Below, one piece after another: positions 1-6,290 of a stretch of DNA of 7,765 nt; positions within the stretch are counted from its first letter, which is position 1, and every line of letters begins with the position of its first letter. The notes beneath the pieces are model-generated. The model was not told the DNA's origin, ran no database searches, and saw only the letters and a list, made by a program, of their open reading frames with translations. The stretch covers positions 1-7,765 of the forward strand of contig JACZTE010000033.1 of NCBI GenBank assembly GCA_022573935.1, in the 5' to 3' direction. The position numbers were made by a program, and so were the translations under genes. Origin of the DNA: Chloroflexota bacterium. GTDB lineage: Bacteria > Chloroflexota > Dehalococcoidia > DSTF01 > RBG-16-68-14.

Positions 1-90
1 AGAGCCCCTTCGGTGCGTTCGGATGACGGCAATACGCGGGCCATGCAGGGCGCAGTGAAGCAGCGGGGCAAAGCGATGGGGCGTCTTACC

Positions 91-1131
91 CTACGGGTTG
101 CACTCTGCCAAGCGAGCAGCGCCGGGCTCTTTCTCCAGCGCTTGGGGAGCGCCCAGCTCCGGTGAATGGTTGTTCACCAGCCCGAACGACGAGAAGGGCC
201 AGTAGGTGAGCCACGACTGACCGATGATGTTGTCCTTGGGGACCGCACCCCAGCCGCGAGAGTCGGAGCTGTTATTCCGGTTGTCACCCATCACGAAGTA
301 GCAATCTGCGGGCACGACCACTGGTCCAAAATCGGACGAGGGCCGGGCTTTGATGTACGGCTCGGTGAGCGGCTGATCGTCGATGTAGACGATGCCGCCG
401 CGGACCTGCACAGTCTCTCCCGGCTCTCCGATCACGCGTTTAATGAAATCGCGTTGTTGTCCCGGCGCCTTAAAGACGATGACATCGCCGCGCTGAGGCC
501 CCCGGAAGACGTAGCGGATTGGGTCGTCACCAGGTTCGACGAATGGGAGGAACTTGTTGACCGTCTCTAAGTTGATCTCCCAGTAGACTGCCTTGTTGAC
601 TAGCAGGTACCAGCCGGTTTCTAGGGTGGGCTGCATGCTGCTGCCATCCACCTGGAAGTTTTGCACGACTGCTCTCACCAATAGAAAAATGAGCAAGGCA
701 AGGATGATCGTCTCCGCAATTTCGCGCACGCCGCGCGCCGCGGATCGACCGAAGGAGCGGCGCTCGATGGGCGGTACCGTCGCGATGGGTTCGCCGTAGC
801 GCGGCGCGCCGGGATAGCCGAACGAGGGGTTGACCTGCTGTGGGGGTCGCCACGGGCTGGCCGGTGGCTCGGTAGGTGGCGTTCGTTCAGGAAGAGCCGA
901 TGACGATGGGATCGCTACGGGTGGCGCCTGCGGTTCGTTCGAAACGGGAAACTCCGGTCGATCGAACGCAGGCGTAGGTGTTGCGGCGATGCCTTTGCCG
1001 CTCGCTGGCGTGAAAGGGGCCGGAGGCGTGGGCACGGCGGCGGACGGAATGTCCCGCGCAAGAGGAGCGAGCGCCGCCTCTTCAGGCGGCTCCGACTGGG
1101 GAAGGCGCTTTTGCGGGGGAACTTCTGGCAT
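91..1131 (-). CDS. lepB: Signal peptidase I with proline-rich N-terminal extension
   Basis: Membrane-bound serine/lysine protease that removes signal peptides from exported proteins on the outer face of the cytoplasmic membrane. The product is 346 aa from the chosen ATG. Residues 1-125 are a low-complexity proline/alanine-rich segment. A single membrane helix lies at about 138-157, followed by the catalytic box DGSSMQPTL with the nucleophile Ser165. The box RGDVIVF lies at 214-220, RDFIKRVIGEPGE carries the general base Lys231, and GDNRNNSSDSRGWG spans 282-295. All hallmark S26 boxes are present and in order. The catalytic core has the usual length for the family; the long cytoplasmic N-terminus is unusual. 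An in-frame ATG at 1158 and an open frame up to 1353 exist, but a likely extended -10 element (1149-1157) overlaps the 1158 start, so 1131 is preferred. No Shine-Dalgarno is visible before either ATG. The gene is divergent from the SIMPL gene. Confidence 0.95.
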   Translation of the reverse strand: MPEVPPQKRLPQSEPPEEAALAPLARDIPSAAVPTPPAPFTPASGKGIAATPTPAFDRPEFPVSNEPQAPPVAIPSSSALPERTPPTEPPASPWRPPQQVNPSFGYPGAPRYGEPIATVPPIERRSFGRSAARGVREIAETIILALLIFLLVRAVVQNFQVDGSSMQPTLETGWYLLVNKAVYWEINLETVNKFLPFVEPGDDPIRYVFRGPQRGDVIVFKAPGQQRDFIKRVIGEPGETVQVRGGIVYIDDQPLTEPYIKARPSSDFGPVVVPADCYFVMGDNRNNSSDSRGWGAVPKDNIIGQSWLTYWPFSSFGLVNNHSPELGAPQALEKEPGAARLAECNP

Positions 1132-1148
1132 GGTTTGTACGTCTGTAG

Positions 1149-1157
1149 AGTATAGCA
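1149..1157 (-). promoter_or_regulatory. Likely extended -10 promoter of lepB
   Basis: On the minus strand the sequence reads TGCTATACT: an extended -10 TG, one base, then TATACT, five of six bases matching the consensus. No good -35 box lies at the normal distance, as is common for extended -10 promoters. Transcription would start near 1142, leaving only about ten untranslated bases before the ATG at 1131. This supports that start codon over the upstream one at 1158. The call rests on the motif only. Confidence 0.45.
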
Positions 1158-1251
1158 TGGGGCGAAGGCGCCCCTTGTGCAATGGCTCTCTCAGAAGTGT
1201 CGGCTCTCTATGTGGAGCTGGCCAGGGGTCGATAGCGTGGAGGTAAAAATT

Positions 1252-1992
1252 ATGCGCAGTAAAATAATAGGCCTGCTGGTGGTGCTCAGCCTGGGGCTGC
1301 TGGCGCTGGGCTGTACCACCAACAACACCACAACAGTACTGCCGCCGGAGCAACAGCCGCCCGGCATCGCCGTCAGCGGCTCTGGCTCCGCCTTCGGCGA
1401 GCCGGACATCGCCGTGCTTTCGTTGGGTGTCGAGGCGGAGGCGGCGGGCGTGGCAGAGGCGCGATCGCAGGCGGCGGAGGCGATGGATGCGATGCTGGAT
1501 GCGCTGAAGGAGGGAGGCGTGGCTTCGGAGGATATACAGACCACTCGCTTCTCCGTCCAGCCTCGCTACGATTTCACCGAGCGCCGCCAGATATTGGTGG
1601 GGTTCACGGTCACCAACATGGTGACGGCGAAGATCCGAAACATCGACGACACCGGCGATCTCATCGACGCCGCGATCGAGGCCGGGGGCGACCTCGCTCG
1701 CATCAACAACCTGCGCTTCACCATCGACGACCCGTCGGCGCTTGAAGACGAAGCGCGGCTTGAGGCGATGGCAGAGGCGCGCAGCAAGGCGGAGACGCTG
1801 GCTCAGGCGGCGGGCGTCATCCTGGGCGCGCCTCGCTCCATCTCCGAATCCGCCGGTGCGGTGCCGATCCAGTTCGGTGAAGCAGAGTTTTCAAGGTTGG
1901 CGATAGCTGATTCTGTGGCCACGGCGATCGAGCTGGGCGAGCTGGAGGTGCGGGTGAACGTGCAGCTGGTCTACGGCCTCGAATTGGAGTAG
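1252..1992 (+). CDS. SIMPL (YggE/DUF541) domain lipoprotein
   Basis: Predicted exported lipoprotein of 246 aa. The start is fixed by GGAGGT at 1239-1244, 7 nt before the ATG. Residues 1-20 form a lipoprotein signal peptide (MRSK, hydrophobic core, LALG) with the lipidated cysteine at 21. A short Thr/Asn/Pro-rich linker follows, and the mature domain begins around GIAVSGSGSA (38-47). The pattern VSGSG...A, repeated amphipathic helices rich in Ala/Glu, YDFTERRQILVGFTVTN (106-122), the IDDTGDLIDAAIEAGG region and a final LEVRVNVQLVYGL strand fits the SIMPL/YggE family (PF04402). Family members are periplasmic or surface proteins; E. coli YggE has been linked to oxidative-stress tolerance, and others form ring assemblies. 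The exact role here is unknown. The gene stands alone between divergent lepB and a terminator-like hairpin. Confidence 0.88.
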   Translation: MRSKIIGLLVVLSLGLLALGCTTNNTTTVLPPEQQPPGIAVSGSGSAFGEPDIAVLSLGVEAEAAGVAEARSQAAEAMDAMLDALKEGGVASEDIQTTRFSVQPRYDFTERRQILVGFTVTNMVTAKIRNIDDTGDLIDAAIEAGGDLARINNLRFTIDDPSALEDEARLEAMAEARSKAETLAQAAGVILGAPRSISESAGAVPIQFGEAEFSRLAIADSVATAIELGELEVRVNVQLVYGLELE

Positions 1993-2044
1993 CGCCGGCC
2001 GGGTCGAAAGCGCCTCGTCCCGCGCTCGCCAGCCTACCTTTCCG

Positions 2045-2073
2045 AAGGTGCTGCGGTACCGCCGCAGCACCTT
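2045..2073 (+). terminator. Hairpin terminator after the SIMPL gene
   Basis: A perfect 12-bp inverted repeat (AAGGTGCTGCGG and CCGCAGCACCTT) with a 5-nt loop lies 53 nt after the SIMPL stop codon. The stem is very stable, but the following sequence is GACTTCGGCGTTTTGG, so the T-tract is late and weak. It may be a poor intrinsic terminator, a transcript-end stabiliser or a Rho-assisted stop. The last two bases of the 3' arm are also the first two bases of the downstream -35 box. Confidence 0.55.
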
Positions 2074-2101
2074 GACTTCGGCGTTTTGGCAGGCCTATAC
2101 T
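2072..2101 (+). promoter_or_regulatory. Main promoter of the tRNA-tuf operon
   Basis: TTGACT (2072-2077) and TATACT (2096-2101) are separated by 18 bp; each hexamer matches the sigma-70-type consensus at five of six positions. The predicted start of transcription is near 2108. There is no coding sequence between this site and the first tRNA at 2165. It is the best promoter match in the window, as expected for stable RNA and EF-Tu genes. The start site is inferred. Confidence 0.72.
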
Positions 2102-2107
2102 GAAAGG

Positions 2108-2139
2108 CGATGTCCCCGACATGTCGGGGTCGTATTTTT
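2108..2139 (+). promoter_or_regulatory. 5'-terminal stem-loop of the tRNA-tuf transcript
   Basis: The palindrome CCCCGACATGTCGGGG (2114-2129) can fold as a 6-bp stem with a CATG loop. CGA at 2108-2110 can pair with TCG at 2130-2132 below a 3-nt bulge. A T-rich run, TATTTTTG, follows at 2133-2140. The element looks like a small intrinsic terminator, but it lies at about +1 to +25 of the predicted transcript. It may instead be a 5'-end stabilising hairpin, a pausing element, or a second stop for the SIMPL transcript. The perfect DNA palindrome could also be a protein-binding operator. Confidence 0.4.
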
Positions 2140-2164
2140 GTTGGGCCCCGGGAGTCGGAGCTAG

Positions 2165-2240
2165 GCCCGCGTGGCGCAACGGTAGCGCAACCGATTTGTA
2201 ATCGGTAGGTTAGTGGGTTCGAATCCCCTCGCGGGCTCCA
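2165..2240 (+). tRNA. tRNA-Thr(UGU)
   Basis: A 76-nt cloverleaf with acceptor arms GCCCGCG (2165-2171) and CGCGGGC (2230-2236), discriminator T and encoded CCA (2238-2240). The anticodon stem is ACCGA/TCGGT with loop TTTGTAA, giving anticodon TGT at 2197-2199, which reads ACA and related threonine codons. The T arm is GTGGG TTCGAAT CCCCT. First gene of the tRNA-tuf operon. Confidence 0.96.
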
Positions 2241-2247
2241 CCCTGAG

Positions 2248-2335
2248 GGAGGGGTGGGTGAGTGGCTAAAACCGGCGGTCTGTAAAATCGCTGCCCTGAC
2301 GGGCTACGCAGGTTCGAATCCTGCCCCCTCCACCA
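2248..2335 (+). tRNA. tRNA-Tyr(GUA)
   Basis: An 88-nt class II tRNA. The acceptor arms are GGAGGGG (2248-2254) and CCCCTCC (2325-2331), with discriminator A and encoded CCA (2333-2335). The anticodon stem GCGGT/ATCGC encloses loop CTGTAAA with anticodon GTA at 2282-2284. The long variable arm (TGCCCTGACGGGCTA region) is the bacterial tRNA-Tyr signature. It starts 7 nt after the preceding tRNA, so the two are surely co-transcribed and processed apart. Confidence 0.96.
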
Positions 2336-2342
2336 ATGACAG

Positions 2343-2371
2343 TTGACGCCAGATGCAAAACGCGCCATGAT
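2343..2371 (+). promoter_or_regulatory. Possible internal promoter before tRNA-Thr(GGU)-tuf
   Basis: In the 67-nt spacer between tRNA-Tyr and the second tRNA-Thr, TTGACG (2343-2348) stands 17 bp before CATGAT (2366-2371). The -35 match is good and the -10 is weak (four of six). A start near 2378 would give tRNA-Thr(GGU) and tuf their own transcript. The spacer also holds GCCAGA/TCTGGC (2348-2353 with 2388-2393), which could be a processing stem. The evidence is motif-level only. Confidence 0.25.
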
Positions 2372-2402
2372 CCGAGCGTACAGGATGTCTGGCACCAGGG
2401 GC

Positions 2403-2478
2403 GCCCACATAGCTCAGTTGGCAGAGCACGCCCTTGGTAAGGGCGAGGTCAGCGGTTCGAATCCGCTTGTGGGCTCCA
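2403..2478 (+). tRNA. tRNA-Thr(GGU)
   Basis: A 76-nt cloverleaf with acceptor arms GCCCACA (2403-2409) and TGTGGGC (2468-2474), discriminator T and encoded CCA (2476-2478). The anticodon stem CGCCC/GGGCG encloses TTGGTAA, giving anticodon GGT at 2436-2438 (threonine codons ACC/ACU). It lies 85 nt before tuf, the same position as thrT before tufB in E. coli. Confidence 0.96.
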
Positions 2479-2563
2479 CCAATCGCCCATAGGGACGTAC
2501 AGCTGCTCCACTAGCACGGGAGCAATCCGCAGAAGCGGACGAGAAAAGGGAGGAACCAAGGAT

Positions 2564-3766
2564 ATGGCAAAGCAGAAATTTGAGCGCACCAAGCCCCACG
2601 TCAACGTTGGTACGATTGGCCACGTGGACCACGGGAAAACGACGCTCACCTCCGCGATTACTAAGGTACTCGCCATGAAGAACATGGCAGACTATCGTGA
2701 CTTTGGCAGCATCGACAACGCGCCGGAAGAGCGCGAGCGTGGCATCACGATCGCCATTCAGCACGTCGAATACGAGACGGAAAACCGCCACTACGCGCAC
2801 GTGGACTGTCCCGGCCACGCCGACTACATCAAGAACATGATCACCGGCGCGGCCCAAATGGACGGCGCCATTCTAGTCGTAGCAGCGCCGGACGGCCCCA
2901 TGCCCCAGACCAAGGAGCACATCCTCCTCGCCCGGCAGGTGCAGGTGCCCAGCATCGTCGTCTTCCTCAATAAGGTGGACATGATGGACGACCCCGAACT
3001 GCTGGAGTTGGTGGAGCTAGAGCTACGCGAGTATCTCTCGAGCCAGGAGTTTCCCGGCGATGAGATCCCCATCATCCGGGGAAGCGCCCTCAAGGCTATG
3101 GAGAGCGAGAACGAGGACCCGGATGCCCCCGAATATGCCTGCATCTGGGAGCTGATGAAGCAGATTGATGAGTACATCCCGCTACCGGAACGAGCGAAAG
3201 ACCAGCCTTTCCTCATGCCTGTCGAGGACGTCTTCGGCATCAAGGGCCGTGGCACTGTAGTAACGGGCCGGATCGAGCGCGGCGTCATCAAAGTAGGCGA
3301 GGAGATAGAGATCATCGGTCTCAAGGAGACCAGGAAGAGCGTCGTGACCGGCGTTGAGATGTTCAAGAAGCTCCTGGACGAAGGCGAGGCGGGCGATAAC
3401 GTCGGCTGTCTCCTGCGGGGAGTCGAGCGTGAAGATATCGAGCGGGGCCAGGTGCTGGCCGTCCCTGGCAGCATCACGCCCCATGCCTTCTTCGAAGGCG
3501 AGGTCTACGTCCTGTCCAAAGAAGAAGGTGGACGTCACACCCCGTTCTTCAACGGCTATCGCCCCCAGTTCTACGTCCGCACCACCGATGTTACGGGTAA
3601 CATCGAGGAGCTCGAATCGGGCGTGGAGATGGTGATGCCCGGCGACCATACGAAGATGAAGATTCGCCTCATCCAGCCGGTCGCGATGGAAGAGGGGCTG
3701 CGCTTCGCTATCCGTGAGGGTGGCCGCACGGTGGGCGCCGGCGTGATCACCGCGATCTTGGAGTAA
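2564..3766 (+). CDS. tuf: Elongation factor Tu
   Basis: GTPase of 400 aa that carries aminoacyl-tRNA to the ribosomal A site. The G-domain boxes are complete: GHVDHGKT (19-26), RGITI with the switch I threonine at 62, DCPGH (81-85) with catalytic His85, NKVD (136-139) and SALK (174-177). Domain II begins after about 210 with [22 protein letters not shown]. Domain III ends with [20 protein letters not shown]. The length is close to the usual 393-400 aa. A GGGAGG Shine-Dalgarno lies at 2548-2553, 10 nt before the ATG. Two small hairpins (2504-2524 and 2526-2539) sit between the last tRNA and this ribosome site and may mark processing. 'APDGPMPQT' at 108-116 is a variant I associate with Chloroflexota EF-Tu. 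Only one copy lies in this window; a second tuf elsewhere is possible. Confidence 0.99.
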   Translation: MAKQKFERTKPHVNVGTIGHVDHGKTTLTSAITKVLAMKNMADYRDFGSIDNAPEERERGITIAIQHVEYETENRHYAHVDCPGHADYIKNMITGAAQMDGAILVVAAPDGPMPQTKEHILLARQVQVPSIVVFLNKVDMMDDPELLELVELELREYLSSQEFPGDEIPIIRGSALKAMESENEDPDAPEYACIWELMKQIDEYIPLPERAKDQPFLMPVEDVFGIKGRGTVVTGRIERGVIKVGEEIEIIGLKETRKSVVTGVEMFKKLLDEGEAGDNVGCLLRGVEREDIERGQVLAVPGSITPHAFFEGEVYVLSKEEGGRHTPFFNGYRPQFYVRTTDVTGNIEELESGVEMVMPGDHTKMKIRLIQPVAMEEGLRFAIREGGRTVGAGVITAILE

Positions 3767-3769
3767 CGA

Positions 3770-3934
3770 GTGGCGAAGAAAGATGATCGCGTTGTCGTCA
3801 CGTTGGCTTGCGGCGAGTGTCGCGAGCGGACGTACACAACGACGAAGAACCGTCGCAACGATCCCGATCGGCTAGAGCTGAACAAATTCTGTCCGCGCTG
3901 CCGCCGCCATCACCTGCATCGAGAGGTGCGCTAA
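3770..3934 (+). CDS. rpmG: 50S ribosomal protein bL33
   Basis: Small large-subunit protein of 54 aa, starting at GTG with GGAG at 3760-3763 as ribosome site and only 3 nt after the tuf stop. The sequence begins [14 protein letters not shown], has the conserved [11 protein letters not shown] (20-30) and LNKFCPRC (37-44), and ends HREVR. Four zinc-ribbon cysteines are intact (14, 17, 41, 44), so this is the zinc-binding C+ type rather than a zinc-free paralogue. In bacteria bL33 is often encoded between tuf and secE, as here. The short length and GTG start make the gene easy to miss. Confidence 0.95.
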   Translation: MAKKDDRVVVTLACGECRERTYTTTKNRRNDPDRLELNKFCPRCRRHHLHREVR

Positions 3935-3956
3935 CGGCCGCGGGCCGGGTGCGAAG

Positions 3957-4274
3957 ATGAGTCGAGCGCTGAGGCGGCGCCCCGCGGGAGGCAAACGTGG
4001 CCGGCAAAGGCCCGTGCGGCCTATTGCGCCGGGATCGGGACGTGGCCCCCCAAAGGAAACTAAAGAAAGGCGCAGCCTGGCCTCGCTGGTGCGGCCTCGC
4101 TGGGCGGAAGACATCGTGAGCGAATTGCGTAAGGTAACCTGGCCCACCCGCGAGGAGACCTGGAACCTCACGGTGGTCGTACTCATCGTAGCGTCAGCCT
4201 TCGGATTTTTCCTCGGCGGGGTAGATATGTTCTTCAACTGGCTGATCGATAACACGCTCTTCCGTGAGTTCTAA
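3957..4274 (+). CDS. secE: Preprotein translocase subunit SecE
   Basis: Single-span SecE of 105 aa, the clamp subunit that stabilises the SecY channel in the membrane. Residues 1-45 are a very basic Arg/Pro/Gly-rich N-terminus. The signature DIVSELRKVTWPTREE spans about 52-67, the amphipathic surface helix that contacts SecY. The membrane helix runs about 71-97. The length and architecture fit the short one-helix SecE of most bacteria. The Shine-Dalgarno is weak and preceded by a small GC hairpin (3935-3947, CGGCC/GGCCG). A GTG at codon 20 (4014) is an alternative start that would remove part of the basic tail. The gene lies between rpmG and nusG, the classical position. Confidence 0.95.
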   Translation: MSRALRRRPAGGKRGRQRPVRPIAPGSGRGPPKETKERRSLASLVRPRWAEDIVSELRKVTWPTREETWNLTVVVLIVASAFGFFLGGVDMFFNWLIDNTLFREF

Positions 4275-4283
4275 CGGTCGACG

Positions 4284-4931
4284 ATGGTAAAGCAATCTGA
4301 CGACGCCAAGACCGCTGCCGCTGAGAAAGTGGCGGGGAAAGAGGATACCCACCCAGGGGTCCCCACGGAGGAGACGGCGTTCCAAGAGGGACGGGTCTGG
4401 TACGTCATCCACACTTATTCAGGCCACGAGAACAAAGTGAAGACCAATCTCGAACACCGAACCGCCTCCATGGACGCGGAGGATCTGGTCTTCCAGGTCG
4501 TCGTTCCGACCGAAGACGAGATCGAGATCCGCGATGGGCAACGGCGTACCGTGGCCAGGAAGATCTTCCCCGGCTATATCCTGGTGCAGATGGTGGAGCT
4601 TCTAGAAGAGAACGCTGATTCGACTCGCGCCTGGTTCGTGGTGCGCAATACGCCGGGGGTGACCGGCTTCGTAGGCTCCGGCACGCGGCCCGTCCCGCTG
4701 GAAAAAGAAGAGGTACAGCGCATTTTGCACCAGATGCGAGTGGAAGAGCCGAAAATCAAGGTTGGCTTTACCCTCGGCCAGAGCGTACGTATCGTGGATG
4801 GGCCGTTCCAGGACTTCGCCGGCCTGGTGGACGAAATCAATGTCGACAAGGGCAAGGTGAAAGTGCTGGTCTCCTTCTTTGGCCGGGAGACGCCCGTAGA
4901 GCTAGATTTCCTTCAAGTGGAGCGTCTCTAA
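4284..4931 (+). CDS. nusG: Transcription termination/antitermination factor NusG
   Basis: RNA polymerase elongation factor of 215 aa. Residues 1-35 are a charged extension not needed for the fold. The NGN domain runs about 37-150, with [21 protein letters not shown] at its start, [11 protein letters not shown] (93-103) and [12 protein letters not shown] (120-131). The C-terminal KOW domain runs about 162-215, with [19 protein letters not shown] (168-186) and [19 protein letters not shown]. The NGN domain binds the polymerase clamp; in other bacteria the KOW domain binds Rho or ribosomal protein uS10. The gene begins 9 nt after secE with no clear Shine-Dalgarno, suggesting translational coupling. 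Its last codons take part in a hairpin that reaches into the rplK ribosome site. Confidence 0.98.
   Translation: MVKQSDDAKTAAAEKVAGKEDTHPGVPTEETAFQEGRVWYVIHTYSGHENKVKTNLEHRTASMDAEDLVFQVVVPTEDEIEIRDGQRRTVARKIFPGYILVQMVELLEENADSTRAWFVVRNTPGVTGFVGSGTRPVPLEKEEVQRILHQMRVEEPKIKVGFTLGQSVRIVDGPFQDFAGLVDEINVDKGKVKVLVSFFGRETPVELDFLQVERL
4886..4929 (+). promoter_or_regulatory. Candidate stem-loop over the rplK ribosome site
   Basis: GAGACGC (4887-4893) is perfectly complementary to GCGTCTC (4922-4928), and one extra G-U pair closes the base. The stem ends three nucleotides before the rplK ATG, and the GGAG Shine-Dalgarno (4919-4922) sits at the loop-stem edge. In many bacteria uL1 represses the L11-L1 unit by binding near the rplK start. 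This hairpin is a candidate for such an operator, but I cannot match it to a known L1 consensus by eye. Confidence 0.35.
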
Positions 4932-4932
4932 C

Positions 4933-5355
4933 ATGGCGAAGAAAGTACGAGCCATCATTAAACTCCAGATCGAAGCTGGGAAGGCCAACCCGGCGCCGCC
5001 TGTGGGCCCCGCACTGGGCCAGCACGGCGTCAATATCATGGCCTTCTGCAAGGACTACAACGAGAAGACCTCTCGACAGCAGGGCACGATCGTGCCGGTG
5101 GAGATCATGGTCTTCGAGGACCGATCGTTCACGTTCATCCTCAAGACGCCGCCTGCCTCCGATCTGCTGAAGCGAGCGGCGGGCATCGAAAAGGCGAGCG
5201 CTGTCCAGCTTCGCGAGAAGGCAGGTCAGGTAACGCGCGATCAGGTTCGCCAGATTGCCGAGACGAAGATGCGCGACCTGAACGCGCACGATGTCGAGGC
5301 GGCGATGCGGCAGATCGAAGGTACCGCCCGTAGCATGGGCATCGAGGTGATGTAG
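4933..5355 (+). CDS. rplK: 50S ribosomal protein uL11
   Basis: uL11 of 140 aa, which binds the GTPase-associated region of 23S rRNA with uL10 and is needed for factor-dependent steps and the stringent response. The N-terminal domain starts with [20 protein letters not shown] and holds the conserved proline segment [17 protein letters not shown] (20-36), the hinge region contacted by thiostrepton-type antibiotics. The C-terminal rRNA-binding domain starts near 72 and ends [10 protein letters not shown] plus one Met. The length is standard. Only one nucleotide separates it from the nusG stop, so translation is probably coupled. Confidence 0.99.
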   Translation: MAKKVRAIIKLQIEAGKANPAPPVGPALGQHGVNIMAFCKDYNEKTSRQQGTIVPVEIMVFEDRSFTFILKTPPASDLLKRAAGIEKASAVQLREKAGQVTRDQVRQIAETKMRDLNAHDVEAAMRQIEGTARSMGIEVM

Positions 5356-5359
5356 CACG

Positions 5360-6073
5360 ATGGTAAAACGCGGCAAGAACTATCGGGAGAAGGAAGCGCT
5401 GATCGATGCGAGCCGCGCTTACCCGCCGGACGAAGCGGTGCGGCTGGCCAAGCAGTGCGCCTTCGCTCGATTCGACGAGACGGTGGAGCTGCACGTGCGC
5501 ACCGCCCTCGACCCTCGCAACGCAGAGCAGCAGCTTCGCGGCACGGCCCTCCTTCCGCACGGCTTGGGCAAGAAGATACGCATCCTGGTCTTCGCTGAAG
5601 GCGAGGCCGCCCGCGTGGCCAAGGAGGAAGGCGCGGAGCACGTCGGCGGCGACGAGCTGATCAAGAAAGTCGAGGACGGCTGGACGGACTTCGACGTCGC
5701 CCTCGCCCAGCGAGAGCTGATGGGAAAGGTAGGCAAGCTGGGGCGCATCTTAGGCCCACGCGGCCTCATGCCCAGCCCGCGCTCTGGCACCGTCGTCGAT
5801 GGGGAGAACATCGCCAAGGCCATTCAGGACGCCGCTCATGGGAAGGTAGAGTTTCGCTTGGACCGCACCGCGATCCTCCACGTGCCCATCGGCAAGGCGA
5901 GCTTCACGGAAGAGCATCTGCTGGAAAACCTGGCGACGCTGGTGCACGAAGTCGAGAAGGCAAGGCCTTCCGGCGCCAAAGGCCAGTTCATCCGCAGCAT
6001 CACCCTCACCACGACGATGGGCCCCAGCATCAAGCTGGATCCAACGCCTACCATGGCGCTCACCCCCAACTAA
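5360..6073 (+). CDS. rplA: 50S ribosomal protein uL1
   Basis: uL1 of 237 aa, which forms the mobile L1 stalk that handles deacylated tRNA at the E site. In many bacteria it also represses its own operon. The start is backed by GAGGTGA (5344-5350), which lies inside the end of rplK, 9 nt before the ATG. The family signature LGRILGPRGLMPSPRSGTV spans 127-145; FDETVELHVRTALDPR (38-53) and the C-terminal strand IRSITLTTTMGPSIKLDP are typical. The last nine residues (TPTMALTPN) form a short tail past the usual end. It is the last gene before the structured leader of rplJL, and no T-rich terminator follows directly. Confidence 0.99.
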   Translation: MVKRGKNYREKEALIDASRAYPPDEAVRLAKQCAFARFDETVELHVRTALDPRNAEQQLRGTALLPHGLGKKIRILVFAEGEAARVAKEEGAEHVGGDELIKKVEDGWTDFDVALAQRELMGKVGKLGRILGPRGLMPSPRSGTVVDGENIAKAIQDAAHGKVEFRLDRTAILHVPIGKASFTEEHLLENLATLVHEVEKARPSGAKGQFIRSITLTTTMGPSIKLDPTPTMALTPN

Positions 6074-6124
6074 CCGGCTCCATCGCGTACCCTGGCGCGC
6101 ACCTCTAGCTACCCGGCAGTGCTT

Positions 6125-6226
6125 CAGTTTGCAACTCTTGAATACGGTAGCCGAGCCTTTCCAGGCTCGGCGGCGGCGAGGCTAGAAAGCCTCGCCTGCG
6201 GAGAAGCACGCGGCGTATTCAAACTG
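6125..6226 (+). repeat. Nested palindromic element, REP/MITE-like
   Basis: The outer arms are CAGTTT + GAATACG (6125-6130 and 6140-6146, interrupted by 9 nt) and CGTATTC + AAACTG (6214-6226); all 13 positions pair. Inside are two perfect 9-bp hairpins. The first has arms GCCGAGCCT and AGGCTCGGC (6150-6158, 6163-6171) with loop TTCC. The second has arms GGCGAGGCT and AGCCTCGCC (6175-6183, 6188-6196) with loop AGAA. Read on the opposite strand, the second hairpin shows the same central CTTTCYAG as the first, so the two are inverted copies of one unit. That plan is typical of BIMEs or small non-autonomous elements and is not part of known L10 leaders. It could also fold in RNA as a three-way junction. 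Confidence 0.6.
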
Positions 6227-6253
6227 ACCTACTACCAGCTAGCCGGCTCGCTT

Positions 6254-6289
6254 GCGCCCCGGCCCGCGGTCTGCCATCATGAGGGGCGC
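6254..6289 (+). promoter_or_regulatory. Hairpin at the 5' side of the L10 leader
   Basis: GCGCCCC (6254-6260) pairs perfectly with GGGGCGC (6283-6289) across a 22-nt loop. The same 3' strand, extended to GGGCGCT (6284-6290), can instead pair with AGCGCCC (6343-6349) inside the L10 leader core. The two pairings exclude each other, so this may be one arm of a conformational switch or simply the outer helix of the leader. I see no strong promoter in this stretch. Confidence 0.4.
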
Positions 6290-6290
6290 T

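Noticed and set aside
1..90. Possible gene fragment downstream of lepB (ATG at 44 on the minus strand, open to the edge)
   Set aside because: Only 14 codons are visible, with no ribosome site and no recognisable sequence.
166..570. Plus-strand open frame of 134 codons opposite lepB
   Set aside because: It lies opposite the catalytic boxes of signal peptidase I and has no recognisable domain.
1177..1251. Upstream start of the SIMPL gene at 1177
   Set aside because: The ATG at 1252 has a GGAGGT ribosome site and begins a lipoprotein signal peptide; the longer form would bury that signal.
1132..1353. Longer lepB reading frame with starts at 1158 or 1353
   Set aside because: The upstream part crosses the likely lepB promoter and the 5' end of the divergent SIMPL gene; its residues resemble no signal peptidase sequence.
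2336..2402. A missing tRNA-Gly in the tRNA spacer
   Set aside because: No acceptor stem, T-loop or CCA could be found in the 67 nt.
2824..3477. Minus-strand open frame of 217 codons inside tuf
   Set aside because: Its Ser/Arg-rich composition mirrors the EF-Tu codons; there is no ribosome site or motif.
4837..5376. Minus-strand open frame opposite rplK
   Set aside because: It is a shadow of uL11 codons with no independent support.
6252..6280. Possible rplJ promoter TTGCGC - 17 bp - CATCAT
   Set aside because: Only three and four of six positions match the consensus; this is expected by chance.
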